Part shown: positions 1 to 10,392 of the stretch, piece after piece
How positions within the stretch are numbered: the stretch's first letter is position 1
Layout: each line of letters begins with the position of its first letter
Origin: Schoenoplectus triqueter
Taxonomy: Eukaryota; Streptophyta; Magnoliopsida; Poales; Cyperaceae
Direction: 5' to 3'
Assembly (NCBI GenBank): GCA_964058805.1
Contig: CAXKVV010001905.1
Span: 1 to 38,478, forward strand
Length of the DNA stretch: 38,478 bases
Made by a program: the position numbers and the translations under genes
The notes under the pieces: generated by a model
Database searches by the model: none
The model's input: only the letters and a program-made list of their open reading frames with translations
What the model was told of the DNA's origin: nothing

Positions 1-41
1 CCACCAGGAAGAAAACATATCTACCTCTATTCTTTGTTGCC

Positions 42-1810
42 ATGGACAACATTCTCTCCTTCAAAACCATTTTACTTTCCCTTGTCTCACTATGCTTCAT
101 CAAAATTTTCCTCTCCTATGTCAATAAAGGCGCCAACAAGAAAAAACTTCCACCAAGCCCACCGACATTGCCTTTCATCGGTCACCTCCATCTCCTAAAA
201 CAGCCCCTCCACCACACACTCATCCGCTTATCTAATCATTATGGCCCAGCAATCTTCCTCCGCTTTGGCTCTCGTCGAGTCCTTGTTATTTCTTCACGAA
301 CCTTGGCTGAACAATGTCTCAGCACACATGATTTAGTGTTCGCCAACCGGCCCCAATTGCCATCTGTCATGTTGCCAGATTTGATTGGCACCGCAAATTA
401 TGGACCCCATTGGCGCAATTCACGTCAAATTGCAAAGGAGTTTCTCTCGACCCAATGGATCCAAGCTACCTCAGATATACGGACCGCAGAAGTCCGAAAT
501 ATGTTGCACCAGCTATTAGAATCTCACAAAATGTCCCACCAAAATTCGAATGGATCAAACCACTATGCCGAACTAGATTTTAGAGCCTCATTGTTCGAGT
601 TAATGCTAAATATGACAATGATGATCATGGCTGGAAAGCGATTAAGCAGTGCCAAAGTTGAGGACTTGGAGGATATGAAGCAGTACAGAGAAGCCATAGA
701 GGATTGGTTTGAACTGAGCAGAGTTAAAGCAGAAGACTTTTTCTCTCTTCTGAGGATGCTCGATTTGAGTGTTGTTATGAAGAAAATGAGGCATGCAACT
801 TATGTTATTGAAGCCATGGTGCAGAAGTTGATTGAAGAGCACCGGCGAGAAGGAGTCGAAAAGAGGAAGACCATGATTGGCCGTATGCAAGAGTTGCAAC
901 AGGAGAATCCTAACAATTGTAGTGATTTCGTGATCCGGAATATTTGTATAGTGAGTGTCTCGAAGCTCTACTTTGAAAAACATTCTAGATTTTTTTATGA
1001 AATCCAATTCTGTTTGCTTTCATAACTCTTTATATTTGTAATATAGCTTTTTTTCTAGATCATAAGTATCTTACCAGTAAGAGGGCACCGGAGAAATACC
1101 TTTCAACTTAGCCTAGCCAGAGGGCTATGTTATTCTATGCTCTTTCTTTATTTATTAATGTTACCTTATTTGACAATTGTTAACCAATTATGCAGAACTT
1201 GATGTTAGGAGGAGCTGATACCACAACAACATCGTTGCAATGGACAATGGCTAATTTACTTAACAATCCAGACATACTTACGAAATTAATAGCTGAGATT
1301 GACACCCATGTGGGAAACCAAAGATTGATACAAGAGTCTGACATGGACAATCTTCCATTTCTTCAATGTATACTCAAGGAGTCTCTCCGTATTTACCCCA
1401 TTGTTCCTCTTCTAGCCGCTCATGAGTCCCGTGAAGATGTCACTGTCGGAGGTTTCAATGTTCCAAAAGGAACCATGCTCATAGTAAATGCTTATCAAAT
1501 CCAAAGAGAACAAGAAAATTATTATGAGCCTACAAAGTTCAAGCCAGAGAGGTTTGAAAAAGAAAATATGAAGGCAAAGTGGATGATACCTTTTGGCATG
1601 GGGAGAAGGAAGTGCTCAGGAGATGTGCTTGCGATGCGCACAATGGGTTTTGTACTGGGAGTCCTGATTCAGTGTTTTGATTGGAAAAGTGTTGGCGATG
1701 AACCCGTTAGTTTGGCTGAGGGCCGCCTGGGGTTGACCCTTACTATGGTCGTTCCACTACATGTGTTGTACCGACCGCGTTTAGCAATGATGGATGTCCT
1801 TTCCAAATAG
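42..1810 (+). CDS. Cytochrome P450, CYP81-like (two exons)
   Basis: Heme-thiolate monooxygenase, presumably anchored in the ER membrane, of the CYP81 type used in specialised metabolism; the substrate cannot be read from sequence. Exons are 42-950 and 1196-1810, joined in phase 0 (donor GTGAGT, acceptor TATGCAG), giving about 507 residues, normal for the family. Seen in order: hydrophobic N-terminal anchor (about 9-27), proline hinge LPPSPP (36-41), C-helix WRNSR, I-helix GGADTTTT (308-315, split just after the intron as in other CYP81 genes), ExxR as ESLR (365-368), PERF motif, and heme loop FGMGRRKCSG with Cys at about 443. The stretch VGGFNVPKGTM is also CYP81-like. Oddity: the usual WAIHRDP before PERF reads YQIQREQ, so this copy is diverged. 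No stop or frameshift is seen. Only 41 bases lie upstream, so the promoter is outside the window. Confidence 0.9.
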
Positions 1811-2294
1811 TAATAAGATCTGTATGATATTTACTCATCCCCTCGTTTGTTTTGTTCCTCCGCAGATATGTACCTCATACCAACAAACTTAAGAGAAATA
1901 CCTGAGCATTATGGTATGTGTCAAGAATTTTTTAGTCTCTTTAAAAGGCACCCAAAACTCCGAATTTTGAGTCTCTTTATAAATATGATAAAATATTATG
2001 TTATAATAATTCTCAAATAGAAAAATTATAATATATATCTAATTAGTTGTTTTAACTCAAGTTTATTGTATTATAATAATACGATACGATTAACCGATAC
2101 ACGATACGATACAAAATATAACGATTCACGATACAAAATGCGATTCAACCTCTATGCCTAGTATATAAAGGCAGGTAGGAGGAAGAGACTGGTTATCGAT
2201 AAAATTTCAGAACTCTACTTATTTTATTCTTACTGTATCTTTGTATTTGTTTTTGGAGCTTGAATAACATCCATTAAAAATCTCAAAACAACTC
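1811..2294. other. 3' flank of the P450 and AT-rich spacer
   Basis: No coding signal seen. It should contain the P450 3' UTR. Around 2078-2150 the words CGATACGAT / ACGATACA recur several times in a short degenerate array. Confidence 0.5.
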
Positions 2295-2462
2295 TTAAAT
2301 TCTATTCCAATTTCTTTTCATAATCTTTTCTCGTTTCATCGCTTTATCTGTTTCTTCCACACAAGTGAATTCATCACAGCGGTCCGGCGCATTAGGCGGA
2401 ATCAGGGCTTGGCCTCTGCTCGCATCAACTCCCCCTCTGACCATCCCAACTTCTTCCTCAAC

Positions 2463-2498
<36 letters not shown>

Positions 2499-2640
2499 GG
2501 TTCTCTTCGGCATGGGTAGAAGCCGCGTCGAAGGGCAGAGAGTTTTTTTTTTGCAAGAGAAATGTGGGCTTCTGTTCCTAAATAATCCTGATTGGAATAA
2601 GACGTGAACCATGCATTCATTCCTGCGTTCCGTGAATGTG
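2295..2640. other. GC-richer island with short open frames, not recognised
   Basis: Short frames exist on both strands (about 80 aa on +, 105 aa on -), but both run through a (TC)n tract, begin without a convincing context and match no family known to me. The island is richer in GC than its surroundings and could be a fragment of a first exon or 5' UTR of a lost gene. Function unknown. Confidence 0.25.
2467..2496. repeat. (TC)15 microsatellite
   Basis: Uninterrupted TC dinucleotide run of about 30 bases, common in plant 5' leaders and promoters. Confidence 0.95.
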
Positions 2641-3324
2641 TAACAGAGAATAGTTTCCCATGGGCTTGGTTGGGCCGGTTTTATGTTCGCATTAGATTTC
2701 GGTCCATTTGTAATAGGTGTCAGTTTTTCAGTTAGGCCTTTTGTTAGCGTCTTAGTTTATAATTGATTCGGGCCTAAAATATCGGACTTGCTAAATCCAA
2801 TGCGGTTCTAGTGTTTCAACTTTTCACTGTTTGGGCTGCTCCAATTTCGCTAGCCGCCACTACTACCGGAATAGAACTCGGAATAGCTTTTGCTTTTTTT
2901 CCTCTAAAGCCGGACTAGTTACAAAATAGAACTCGGAAATCAATTGGTTTGTTGTAAAATAGAACTAAAATACTCAATTATTCAATCTATAGCTCTATAT
3001 ATTTTGAACGAAAATTATTTCCTGTCATGTCCTTTCCCCCATCTTTTTTCTCTACTACCTTGAAAAAAGAGGTCCCTAAAAGGCCAAAAGCATATGAACC
3101 CCATCTGGTAGTGAAAAATGGAGAACTAGAGAGGCAAAGTCGGTAACACTGTATCAGTGCTCTATTTTGAAATAGAACTCCGAACTCGGAAATAGTTACA
3201 AAACAGAAGTCAATCTATTATGTACCCTATATCTTTTGAAATTACAAGCTACTATATTATAATTTCTGATACTGATGAAAGATCAGTAAAGCCTCGCAAT
3301 CGACCAAGTTTTAATATAATAAAA
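2641..3324. other. Intergenic DNA with a recurring ATAGAACTCGGAA word
   Basis: No gene seen. The word ATAGAACTCGGAA (or a close variant) occurs at about 2871, 2926 and 3172, twice accompanied by GTTACAAAA, suggesting a decayed local duplication. Confidence 0.45.
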
Positions 3325-4190
3325 TAGGAATATTATTATCATCCCCAGCCTTTAATCCCCATTCGTTGTCCCCAAGCGAAAAATTTCCATTTTAAGCATT
3401 TAATTAACTTTTTATATGTTTCCGACTTTCCATTTTTATAACTGCATAGCACATTAATAATTCAAAAAAAATGAAATTAAAATGACGTCTCTTTAAGAAA
3501 ATTAGAGAGAGTTAGCACTTGGTAAAAACTATCAAATTTACTTATATCTATTATACTGTGCTATTTATATTAAGTGTTGTGATTATTTATTTGTATAAAT
3601 GGTGGAATTTAATCACCAAAGCCGGTTGATGTATATAGCAAAAATTAATAGATATAAATAAATTGATAGTTGATGTCAATAGATACAACAATTACTAAAA
3701 CCGTAGATATAAATAACATGGATATCAAATAATAATATTTTAAGTTATTAGAATTTCAGTAACTGACACGGTAAATATAAATAGGGACAACTAAAGATAT
3801 AAATAATGTCAGAATGAAAATCAATTGATGGCGCGCTGATTTTTTGTGTCAAATTTATTGTTGCTGTAAATAATCCAAACATTTATGGTCAATTAATATA
3901 AACTAATGGTTGATTATAAATTAATCGATCAGTTGTCTAGAAACAGAAAAAAATAGTGAATCTAATTGATGTCGCTGAGATTGTATGTTATGGTCACAAA
4001 AAATAGCGATTTTTTGTGTGTCAAATGATTGCAGTTATGGTCAACTCGCGAAGATTCAAAAATTTTATTTGTCGCTGCGATTATGGTCAAATCGCGAAAG
4101 ACTTTTGACGTTTCAACTACTAAATTCGCGGGAGTCAAAGTTTGAGGATATTTATGGAGATAAATGTTTGGGGATTATTATCAGCCTCCA
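3325..4190. mobile_element. Short non-autonomous repeat element, copy 1 (class unknown)
   Basis: The left end at about 3328-3375 (CATCCCCAGCCTTTAATCCC followed by a second CCCCA block) resembles the reverse complement of the right end at about 4130-4190, which finishes GGGGATTATTATCAGCCTCC. The right 110 bases closely match about 8190-8303, including TCGCGAAA, AATTCGC and the same terminal word. Just inside the right end are tandem variants of ATGGTCAAATCGCGAA and GCGATTTTTTGTGTCAAAT. The body has several TATAAATA words. No transposase frame is visible, so this would be a non-autonomous DNA element; the superfamily is not assigned. Confidence 0.5.
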
Positions 4191-5586
4191 GAATAATATA
4201 TTGCTCCCCACCGTTTTGTCCCCACTAAATATCCCAAGGAAGACTTTTATTTTTCTTATATATTGACTTTCTATTTTTTCCCCAAAATTCAAAATAATTT
4301 AAATTAACAGATCATTTCCTCTAAAGAAACTCTCCATATTGCCTCCTGTCTCTTCTACTATTCATATCACCTCTCATGGTGTTTTCTTTCCTCTTCCCCT
4401 CAACAGCCACAAAGAAATGTGCAGTGTGATCGCTTCTCTTCTCTCAACATCATTTGTCCTAGTTGCAATCTAATTTTTGACGAAGATGCCTTGTCCACAA
4501 CAAGATTGTCTAGGACTAGTTGCTTTTTGGCTTCCATCGATTTGGATCTGAGCATCGCCTCTCTCATCATGATGCTTGTTTTTCCTCTCTCGTATTTCAA
4601 TTGCAACATTATTTATCCATAATGAATTTTTCTCCAACAGTTTTCCATCGATTAGGTCTCAAAACTCAATTGATTGTTTATTTAAGAGCGCGCACAGTTT
4701 CTGCTTTCACTTCAATAACAAGTATTATGATGATGGAAGAGAAAATTATCCTTCATTGATTAGTCTAGAACTCTATCTAATTGATCAATTCATCAGTTTG
4801 CTAGACCGATATGCTTGTACATTCATATGATTTTGATGGGAATAGTGTGGTATTTCAATTTTGGCGGCTTCTCCCAATTAAGCAAACAAGTGAATCAGAC
4901 ATATCGGTAAAGGTTCCTTGATTGTCGCATAACAGTACAGACTTAAATTCATTGATTGTCACATACTGGTAAAAGGTTATATGGTAAATTTAGTTTATTT
5001 CATACATGAACGGTACATCATTGTCCATCATTTATTAGGTTACATGTATAAATATGATTTAATAGTAGTGTTAGATAGGTAATTAAAGCAATCATAGTAG
5101 TAACATACATTGATATAAATAGCGTGTCTCAGTTAATTATCATTATTGAAGACAAGAATGTTACTATCTAGGTTTGTATAAAGAATATGTTAACTGCTTT
5201 TGATGTCTATGTACCGATATGTCAACCATGGATTGCAACCTTTACCTTCTTACCTGTCAAGAATTCGTAGCTTTCATTTCTGTAATGTTCCAAATTAGCT
5301 TCAATTCTACCCCTAACACGCTATTAAACCTCTATGTTACTGTCTAACAATATATTTGTAATTACAAAATTTATGTATAAACTCATTAACTTATCATATA
5401 TTTGATAAATTTTTCATATTTTTTACCTGAATACTTTGAAATTATTTCTTTCCCTTCATGGACACAACTTGCTTGTCTTTTAAATGGATATCTCATCTGA
5501 TGGAGATCTAATTTTCATGATTGCCTTTTTTTCAACTTATAATAGGAAGAGAGAAATGAAAAGGGATATCCCTTTCATGGTTGCAG

Positions 5587-6394
5587 GTGTTTTCCAACTG
5601 AACGTATTAAAGCGAGGGATATCCCCATCTGATTATGTTCGACATTCAATGTCAAGTGTCCCAACCAATGACTTGGAGCAAACACTTTTGGTACTTTCTG
5701 CTACCACCTGTATATATTATTATTATGCAAAGTCACATAATGTAAATTATATTAATTTTATTTAAATCATTTTTTTACTGGCATTGTCATTCTCAGATGC
5801 ATTGAAGCTTATGTCGCACCTGAATGAGTGGGCTCTGATTCCTATCCAGGCATGCATTTTTTATATTTTTTGTAGCGTGAATCATCTTTTTGATCTGCAC
5901 TCTTTCATCTTATATTACCTTAACATAATGTCACTTCATATCATAGGTTGAGTTCGTCTCTAGAGTTTGCACGATGCTTCTTCAGATGCACCATAATCAG
6001 TTAAGTGCAATGCCATCAACACCTCTTTTGAGTGCTCTAAAGTTATACATGAAAGAGTGAAGGTAACCATGGATTTTTCTGATCTCGATGCAAAACGGGA
6101 ATTCTTTACCATTAAGCTCATTGTGATACTCACATCTACATTATTTTCAAGAGTCCAAAGACACATTTGGCTTCAACCTCGCTGTAATGGACTATCTTAT
6201 GGTTAAACAACAACATTGCTCTCTTTCTGACTCAATTTGTCATGATTTTTTATGTCATATTTCTTAATTCTTTGCTTTAGGAATTATTGTCAATGAGATC
6301 AGATGCATCTTTCAGAGATGCAAAACCAAAGCTAATGGAAGCTCGCATGTCACAATCAAAGAGGAAAAAGAAACAACAAAAAAACTTCAGCTAA
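5587..6394 (+). pseudogene. Decayed 3' fragment of a UTP12/WDR3 (U3 snoRNP WD40 protein) gene
   Basis: Five exon-like pieces can be read as the C-terminal Utp12 domain of the nucleolar small-subunit processome protein WDR3/UTP12: 5587-5690 (SPSDYV...TNDLEQTLL), 5797-5849 (DALKLMSHLNEW), 5947-6062 (VEFVSRVCTMLLQMHHNQL), about 6151-6201 (KDTFGFNLAVMDYL) and 6281-6394 (ELLSMRSDASFRDAKPKLME, then a basic tail and TAA). Intron-like sequence with AG acceptors remains between them, so the fragment was copied as DNA, not through mRNA. A one-base loss near 6040 puts the third piece out of frame, the fourth joins out of phase, one donor would be GC, and all WD40 repeats upstream are absent. It cannot encode a working protein. 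The family call rests on remembered homologues but is supported by all five pieces in the correct order. Confidence 0.75.
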
Positions 6395-6562
6395 GACACA
6401 TATGAGGGCATAATATAATCTTGTTGTACCATATAGATATAAATGTTTGGTTCAAATTCGAGCAATCAAAATTTTGACGCACTATATATTAATTTGTAGG
6501 TTTAAATTTTTTATTCTTCGTATTTATTTACTTTAGATTATTAACTACACATTTTTATAATC

Positions 6563-7352
6563 ATGGAATACATATATATTACATAGATGATTAGTATAAA
6601 TAGTATTATAGCGAAGAACTCATGCGCTTTAGCAGTTAACATATAATATGGGTCTATTTTGCATAAACAGTTATAACAAAGTATAAAAAGCTATTAAAAT
6701 ATTGTCAATAACTCAATTATTTTGGTATAAATAATGCTGGAGCAAAAATCCATGATAATACCATGTTCCAATATGTTTTATTATTAAAATTCAATAATTA
6801 TTTTTTAATCATAAATAATTTTAGTGACTTGTATAAATAATATTATAGCTCGAAAAGACATGGTTGTACAAGTGATTGCAATAATGTGTTGGTACATTAT
6901 TAATATAAATAAATATTATGTAACATGTAATTAACCCAAATAATTCATATAAATAATTTTGGATATTTTTTGTCCTTTTTCATATAAATAATTATATGTT
7001 GATAATGGAGGCCTATAATAATCCCTAATTGTTTGTCTATTTTTTTAATATAGTCATAGATATGTATAAATTGTTAAAAGGCCAAATATAGATAGTGCCA
7101 AAAGGTACATGCGTCATCTAATAAACAAACTACAGCGCGGTTACATGTATATTACAAAGATAATTAGTATAAATGGTATTTGAGCAAAGAACTCACGTGC
7201 TTCAGCAAATAGCGCAAAATGTGATCAACTTTGCATAAGCAGTTATAACAAAGTACCCTAATGATCGACATAAACAACTACCAAAAATATTGTCAATAAC
7301 TCAATTATTTGATATAAATAAGACTGGAGCAAACTTCCATGATAACAGCAAA
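6563..7352. repeat. Direct duplication of about 200 bases (6563-6780 and 7136-7352)
   Basis: Both copies run through the same ordered words: TTAGTATAAAT(A/G)GTATT, AAGAACTCA(T/C)G(C/T)GCTT, TTTGCATAA(A/G)CAGTTATA, ATTGTCAATAACTCAATTAT and GGAGCAAA(A/C)(A/T)TCCATGATAA. The spacing is about 570 bases with small indels. It lies inside the larger repeat element. Confidence 0.8.
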
Positions 7353-7399
7353 TGTTTTACTTTTTTTTCTTTGGTTAATAAATATACAATTATACAAAT

Positions 7400-7460
7400 G
7401 TCTCTGAAATTTAAAATTATCACTGTCATTAAATTTTTTTCATATTAAAATATTAGAGAT
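7400..7460. repeat. Fragment of the foldback MITE family found next to it
   Basis: The words AAATTTAAAATTATCACTGT, CATTAAATTTTTTTCATAT and GAGATACAAAAATTT match in order the inner arm of the foldback elements at 7541-7963 and 26512-26846. Confidence 0.5.
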
Positions 7461-7518
7461 ACAAAAATTTAATATATATATATATATAGCCGGTGATATA
7501 AATAACATTTGAATTAGG

Positions 7519-7545
7519 ATATATATATATATATATATATATATA
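7519..7545. repeat. (AT)n microsatellite
   Basis: About 13 uninterrupted AT units abutting the left end of the foldback MITE; a shorter (AT)n lies at 7468-7485. Confidence 0.9.
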
Positions 7546-7963
7546 GTGGAGATACCGTGAACTTAAGCTCACGGAGGCATTCTGTGAGTTTAACTCAAAA
7601 AACATATCAAATCATCTTAAAATTTTAATTTATCATTCTCATTAAATTCTTTATATCAAAATCTCATAGGATGCAAAAATTTGGAGCGTTTTGAGCTTTT
7701 TAAGTCATCGTTTTTAATTTTTTAAAATGATGTTCAAGTATTGAATATATTATTATTATTTTTAGAGCTGATTTTCAAAAATTAAAAACGGTGACTTAAA
7801 AAGCTCAAAACGCTCCAAATTTTTACATCCCATGAAATTTTCATATAAAAAACTTAATGAGAATGATAAATTAAAATTTTGAAATAATTTGATATATTTT
7901 TTGAGTTAAGTTCACAGAAGATCTCCGTGAACTTAAGCTCACGCTATCTGCACCCTATATATA
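7541..7963. mobile_element. Foldback MITE with long inverted arms
   Basis: The left arm, from about 7541, and the reverse complement of the right arm, up to about 7963, match over nearly 200 bases. Both contain GTGAACTTAAGCTCACG close to the tip, then AACTCAAAAAA(C/T)ATATCAAAT, TTTATCATTCTCATTAA and TTTGGAGCGTTTTGAGCTTT. The central loop is about 7735-7770. No coding sequence. It sits in TA-rich DNA, consistent with a TA-type target, and could form a long hairpin RNA if transcribed. Confidence 0.85.
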
Positions 7964-8306
7964 TAGCCAGTGATATATATATAGTCACTGCAATAGTCAA
8001 TGAAATGTAAATAATGCAAAACCATTCATATAAATAATATTTGAATTAGGTAAATGACATTTCCGATAGTCAACATAAATAATCAACTCAATTAATGTAA
8101 ACAACACAAAATATCACTCGTAAATAGAATCGGATGAAGCGCTTCAAGGATTCAATTAATGACGCCTTTGGATTGACAGTTACAATCAAGTCGCGAAATA
8201 ACCTGTTTGCTACTTTTCGCGCTTCGACTGTTGAATTCGCTGGAGTTAAACATTTGGGGATATTTACGGGGACAAACACTTGGGATTATTATCAGCCTCC
8301 AAAAAT

Positions 8307-8908
8307 AAAATTTGAAATCAATTCACCCCTGGCATAACAATAGAACAGGCGAAAGAGCAAATAATAATGCAACCGCAATATTCATATTTGTTGAAAACTT
8401 TTTAAAAGAAATTTATTGTCAAAATCGTCAAAATAATGATTGTCAGTTCATTCGTTTCTCATTTAATACATTAGAACAAAAGTTTTTTTTTTGAGAAAAA
8501 GAAACTAAAAAAGTTGAACATTTTCCTTGTAACAACAAGATAAAATTAACATGCCAATCATATATGTTTTCTCGACAAATACATGATTAATTCTGAGACT
8601 CCCAGAAAGATTTATATTTTAAAGGATTATGAGCAAAGCGACTTTGGAGTCTCTACAAAAAAGAAAATGGAAATAAATAAATGAATCCACTATAAATAAT
8701 GAAATTTCAGGTATATACTGCATAATGTAAGATATTAACTATATCCTCACAAATTAACAAATTTATCCCCCAACAAAAAACGAAAATACCTCCCATGCTC
8801 CTCCCCAGTTTATTTTTCAAGCACCAGGATACGTGCCCTTTCTCCAAAGCAGAAGACAAGCTCTATCGTGACAATAGATTTCTCGATTTCTCTCAATGTT
8901 CCTCTTTT
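8307..8908. other. Spacer and 3' flank of the RALF gene
   Basis: No gene seen. At about 8391-8440 the words TTTATTGTCAAAA and CAAAATAATGATTGTCA resemble one arm tip of the Mutator-like MITE at 30788-31172, probably a small remnant. Part of this stretch should be the 3' UTR of the RALF gene on the minus strand. Confidence 0.4.
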
Positions 8909-9220
8909 TCATCGGCGGCACCGGGTAATGGCGGAGCAACCACGCGCATACGGGTTAGCGTGGGCCCCGGGACGGCAGTTGTAGTAGGAAGCACCGCGGT
9001 AACTGCACGGCACACTGTCGCGGCGTAACGCACCATAGCTGATGTAACGGGAGGCAGCAAGCACACGCCGAGTATGTTCCTCATAGCTCAAATTAAACTC
9101 ATCTGACTTCCAGTTCAAATTCAGATCTAACCCGTTGGATTGGAAGGGATGAGCGAAGACTGGGAGAGATGTGAAGAGAGAGGAGAAGAAGATCAAAAGG
9201 AGGAGGTAGCTTCTCGCCAT
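8909..9220 (-). CDS. RALF (rapid alkalinization factor) peptide precursor
   Basis: Secreted cysteine-rich peptide hormone precursor, 103 residues, single exon as usual for RALFs. Such peptides signal in the cell wall through CrRLK1L receptor kinases with LLG co-receptors. Seen: signal peptide with a hydrophobic core (about 4-23), acidic pro-region, the dibasic site RRVL (51-54) where a subtilase such as S1P cuts the classic members, the receptor-binding YISY motif (59-62), and four cysteines (72, 82, 95, 101) in the usual pattern ending CSAITRCRR. The mature peptide would be about 50 residues starting near Ala55. All key features are present, so this looks intact and belongs to the typical RALF1/22/23/33-like group. 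The start is the only in-frame Met before the signal peptide. It lies alone between repeats, transcribed away from the LPA1 side. Confidence 0.93.
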   Translation of the reverse strand: MARSYLLLLIFFSSLFTSLPVFAHPFQSNGLDLNLNWKSDEFNLSYEEHTRRVLAASRYISYGALRRDSVPCSYRGASYYNCRPGAHANPYARGCSAITRCRR

Positions 9221-9460
9221 TGTCGTATAATTTCTGGTTGAAGGGTTTTCGGAGAAGAGGAGGTGGAACGGGAGCTTTTCTCTCTGTTCAGGAGAGGTGT
9301 TTGGTTTAATGCCTCACAGAGGAGTTGAAGTTTGGAGTGTGAAGCTGTCTCCCCTTCGCTGTCCGACGCTATGAACTGTTTCCTAACTCTTATCTGTTTT
9401 ATATTAGTTTCAGATTTAAATCACTAACGAGAAGTTTAATTTGAGAGAACGCGGTTAGCC

Positions 9461-9475
9461 TATATATCTATATCT
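9461..9475 (-). promoter_or_regulatory. Possible TATA box of the RALF gene
   Basis: Minus-strand reading GATATAGATATATAGG about 240 bases before the ATG. Another TATA-like word (AATATAAAAC) lies at about 9398-9408. Position only; neither is proven. Confidence 0.25.
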
Positions 9476-10303
9476 TCTGTTTGATCGTACTCTACAATTA
9501 ACATTGCACGAGCATTTGTTAGTTAATAGTTAGCTCTTAATATTAAGTCACTGTTGTTGTATAATACGGTGTGGTATTTCATTCCTATTATTTAACTTAT
9601 CTGGAGTTTTTGACTTTCAAATATAAGGAACAAAATGAAAATTTCATATCAAGTATTATTAAAATATTCTTTCCAACTTGTAAAACGTACTCTTATTTTA
9701 TTATATTTTGAACTTTCATTGTAAATTTGTAATGTTTGTTCACTTAGAAATATTATTAATTTAAGTTTGGATAAAGAAAAACCATATAAATTCAATTGAT
9801 ACATTATCATAAATTAGTATTATTTTTTATAAAAATTTTATAATACATGAGTATATGTACACAAGTGATAAATTGAATATACAATTGCAATTGCGATATA
9901 ATTACACAAGTGATATTTACTGTAACCTGACATATACAATTGCGGAATCAAAAAAAAAGCAGAGGAAGCATCAAGTAGACTGACAATCCTGAGCAGATAC
10001 GCCAAGGGACAGCTGTTCTGGGGACTGCGGGTCCCACTTAAAAAGAGCGAAGTCGGTTCAGCGTCCTGGAGTTGGGTTGGAATTGAATTGGACACTTCAA
10101 TACTTTGACTGATCCCCGATGCCAGCTAAACTCCATTCATTTTTTATGTTGGGATCTATTGCTTCACTATTTCGGTTTTCATCTGTGGTGCCTATATCTA
10201 AAGACCATAACAAAGCCCGTTTTCTTAAGCCTTGTGCTTATTCGGCTACTGTGCCTGGGCACCACACCAGCATGTTCTCTGGGGACCACAGAGAGTTCTT
10301 AAA
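9476..10303. other. Intergenic DNA, no recognised gene
   Basis: Mostly AT-rich. A GC-richer patch at about 9960-10300 holds overlapping short frames (up to 85 aa) on both strands that I do not recognise; none has a plausible start and domain. Confidence 0.4.
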
Positions 10304-10392
10304 CTAGTATAAAATTTAGTAGGTGGTTAAAATACTATGGATCACCCTTTTTTAAAAATAATAAATGTCCACCACCTAATTTTATACAAAAT
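10304..10392. repeat. Small imperfect foldback (MITE-like, about 90 bases)
   Basis: The left arm TAGTATAAAATTTAGTAGGT pairs with the reverse complement of the right arm (TTGTATAAAATTAGGTGGTG) with one short gap; the loop is about 40 bases. No coding sequence. Confidence 0.4.

Larger units (their letters stand above)
4190..8306. mobile_element. Larger repeat element, copy 2, carrying a UTP12/WDR3 gene fragment
   Basis: The left end at about 4190-4310 (two CCCCAC-type blocks, then AATTCAAAATAATTTAAATT) is a diverged match to 3325-3480. The right end at about 8160-8303 matches the right end of the copy-1 element and closes with GGGATTATTATCAGCCTCC. Between them lie a decayed gene fragment (5587-6394), a 200-base direct duplication, a nested foldback MITE and at least a dozen TATAAATA-like words. 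This architecture fits a non-autonomous transposon that took up host DNA. The limits are inferred from the shared ends only; a target-site duplication was not confirmed. Confidence 0.4.

Noticed and set aside
4400..4830. Frames on both strands near the left part of the second repeat element, including a basic minus-strand one of 69 aa
   Set aside because: Looks faintly protein-like but matches no family known to me and has no exon partners; may be another captured scrap.
8795..9084. Open frames overlapping the RALF gene
   Set aside because: Antisense or out-of-frame shadows of a clear RALF precursor.
9838..10307. Overlapping frames of 60-85 aa
   Set aside because: No recognisable domain, no consistent strand, and no splice partners found.
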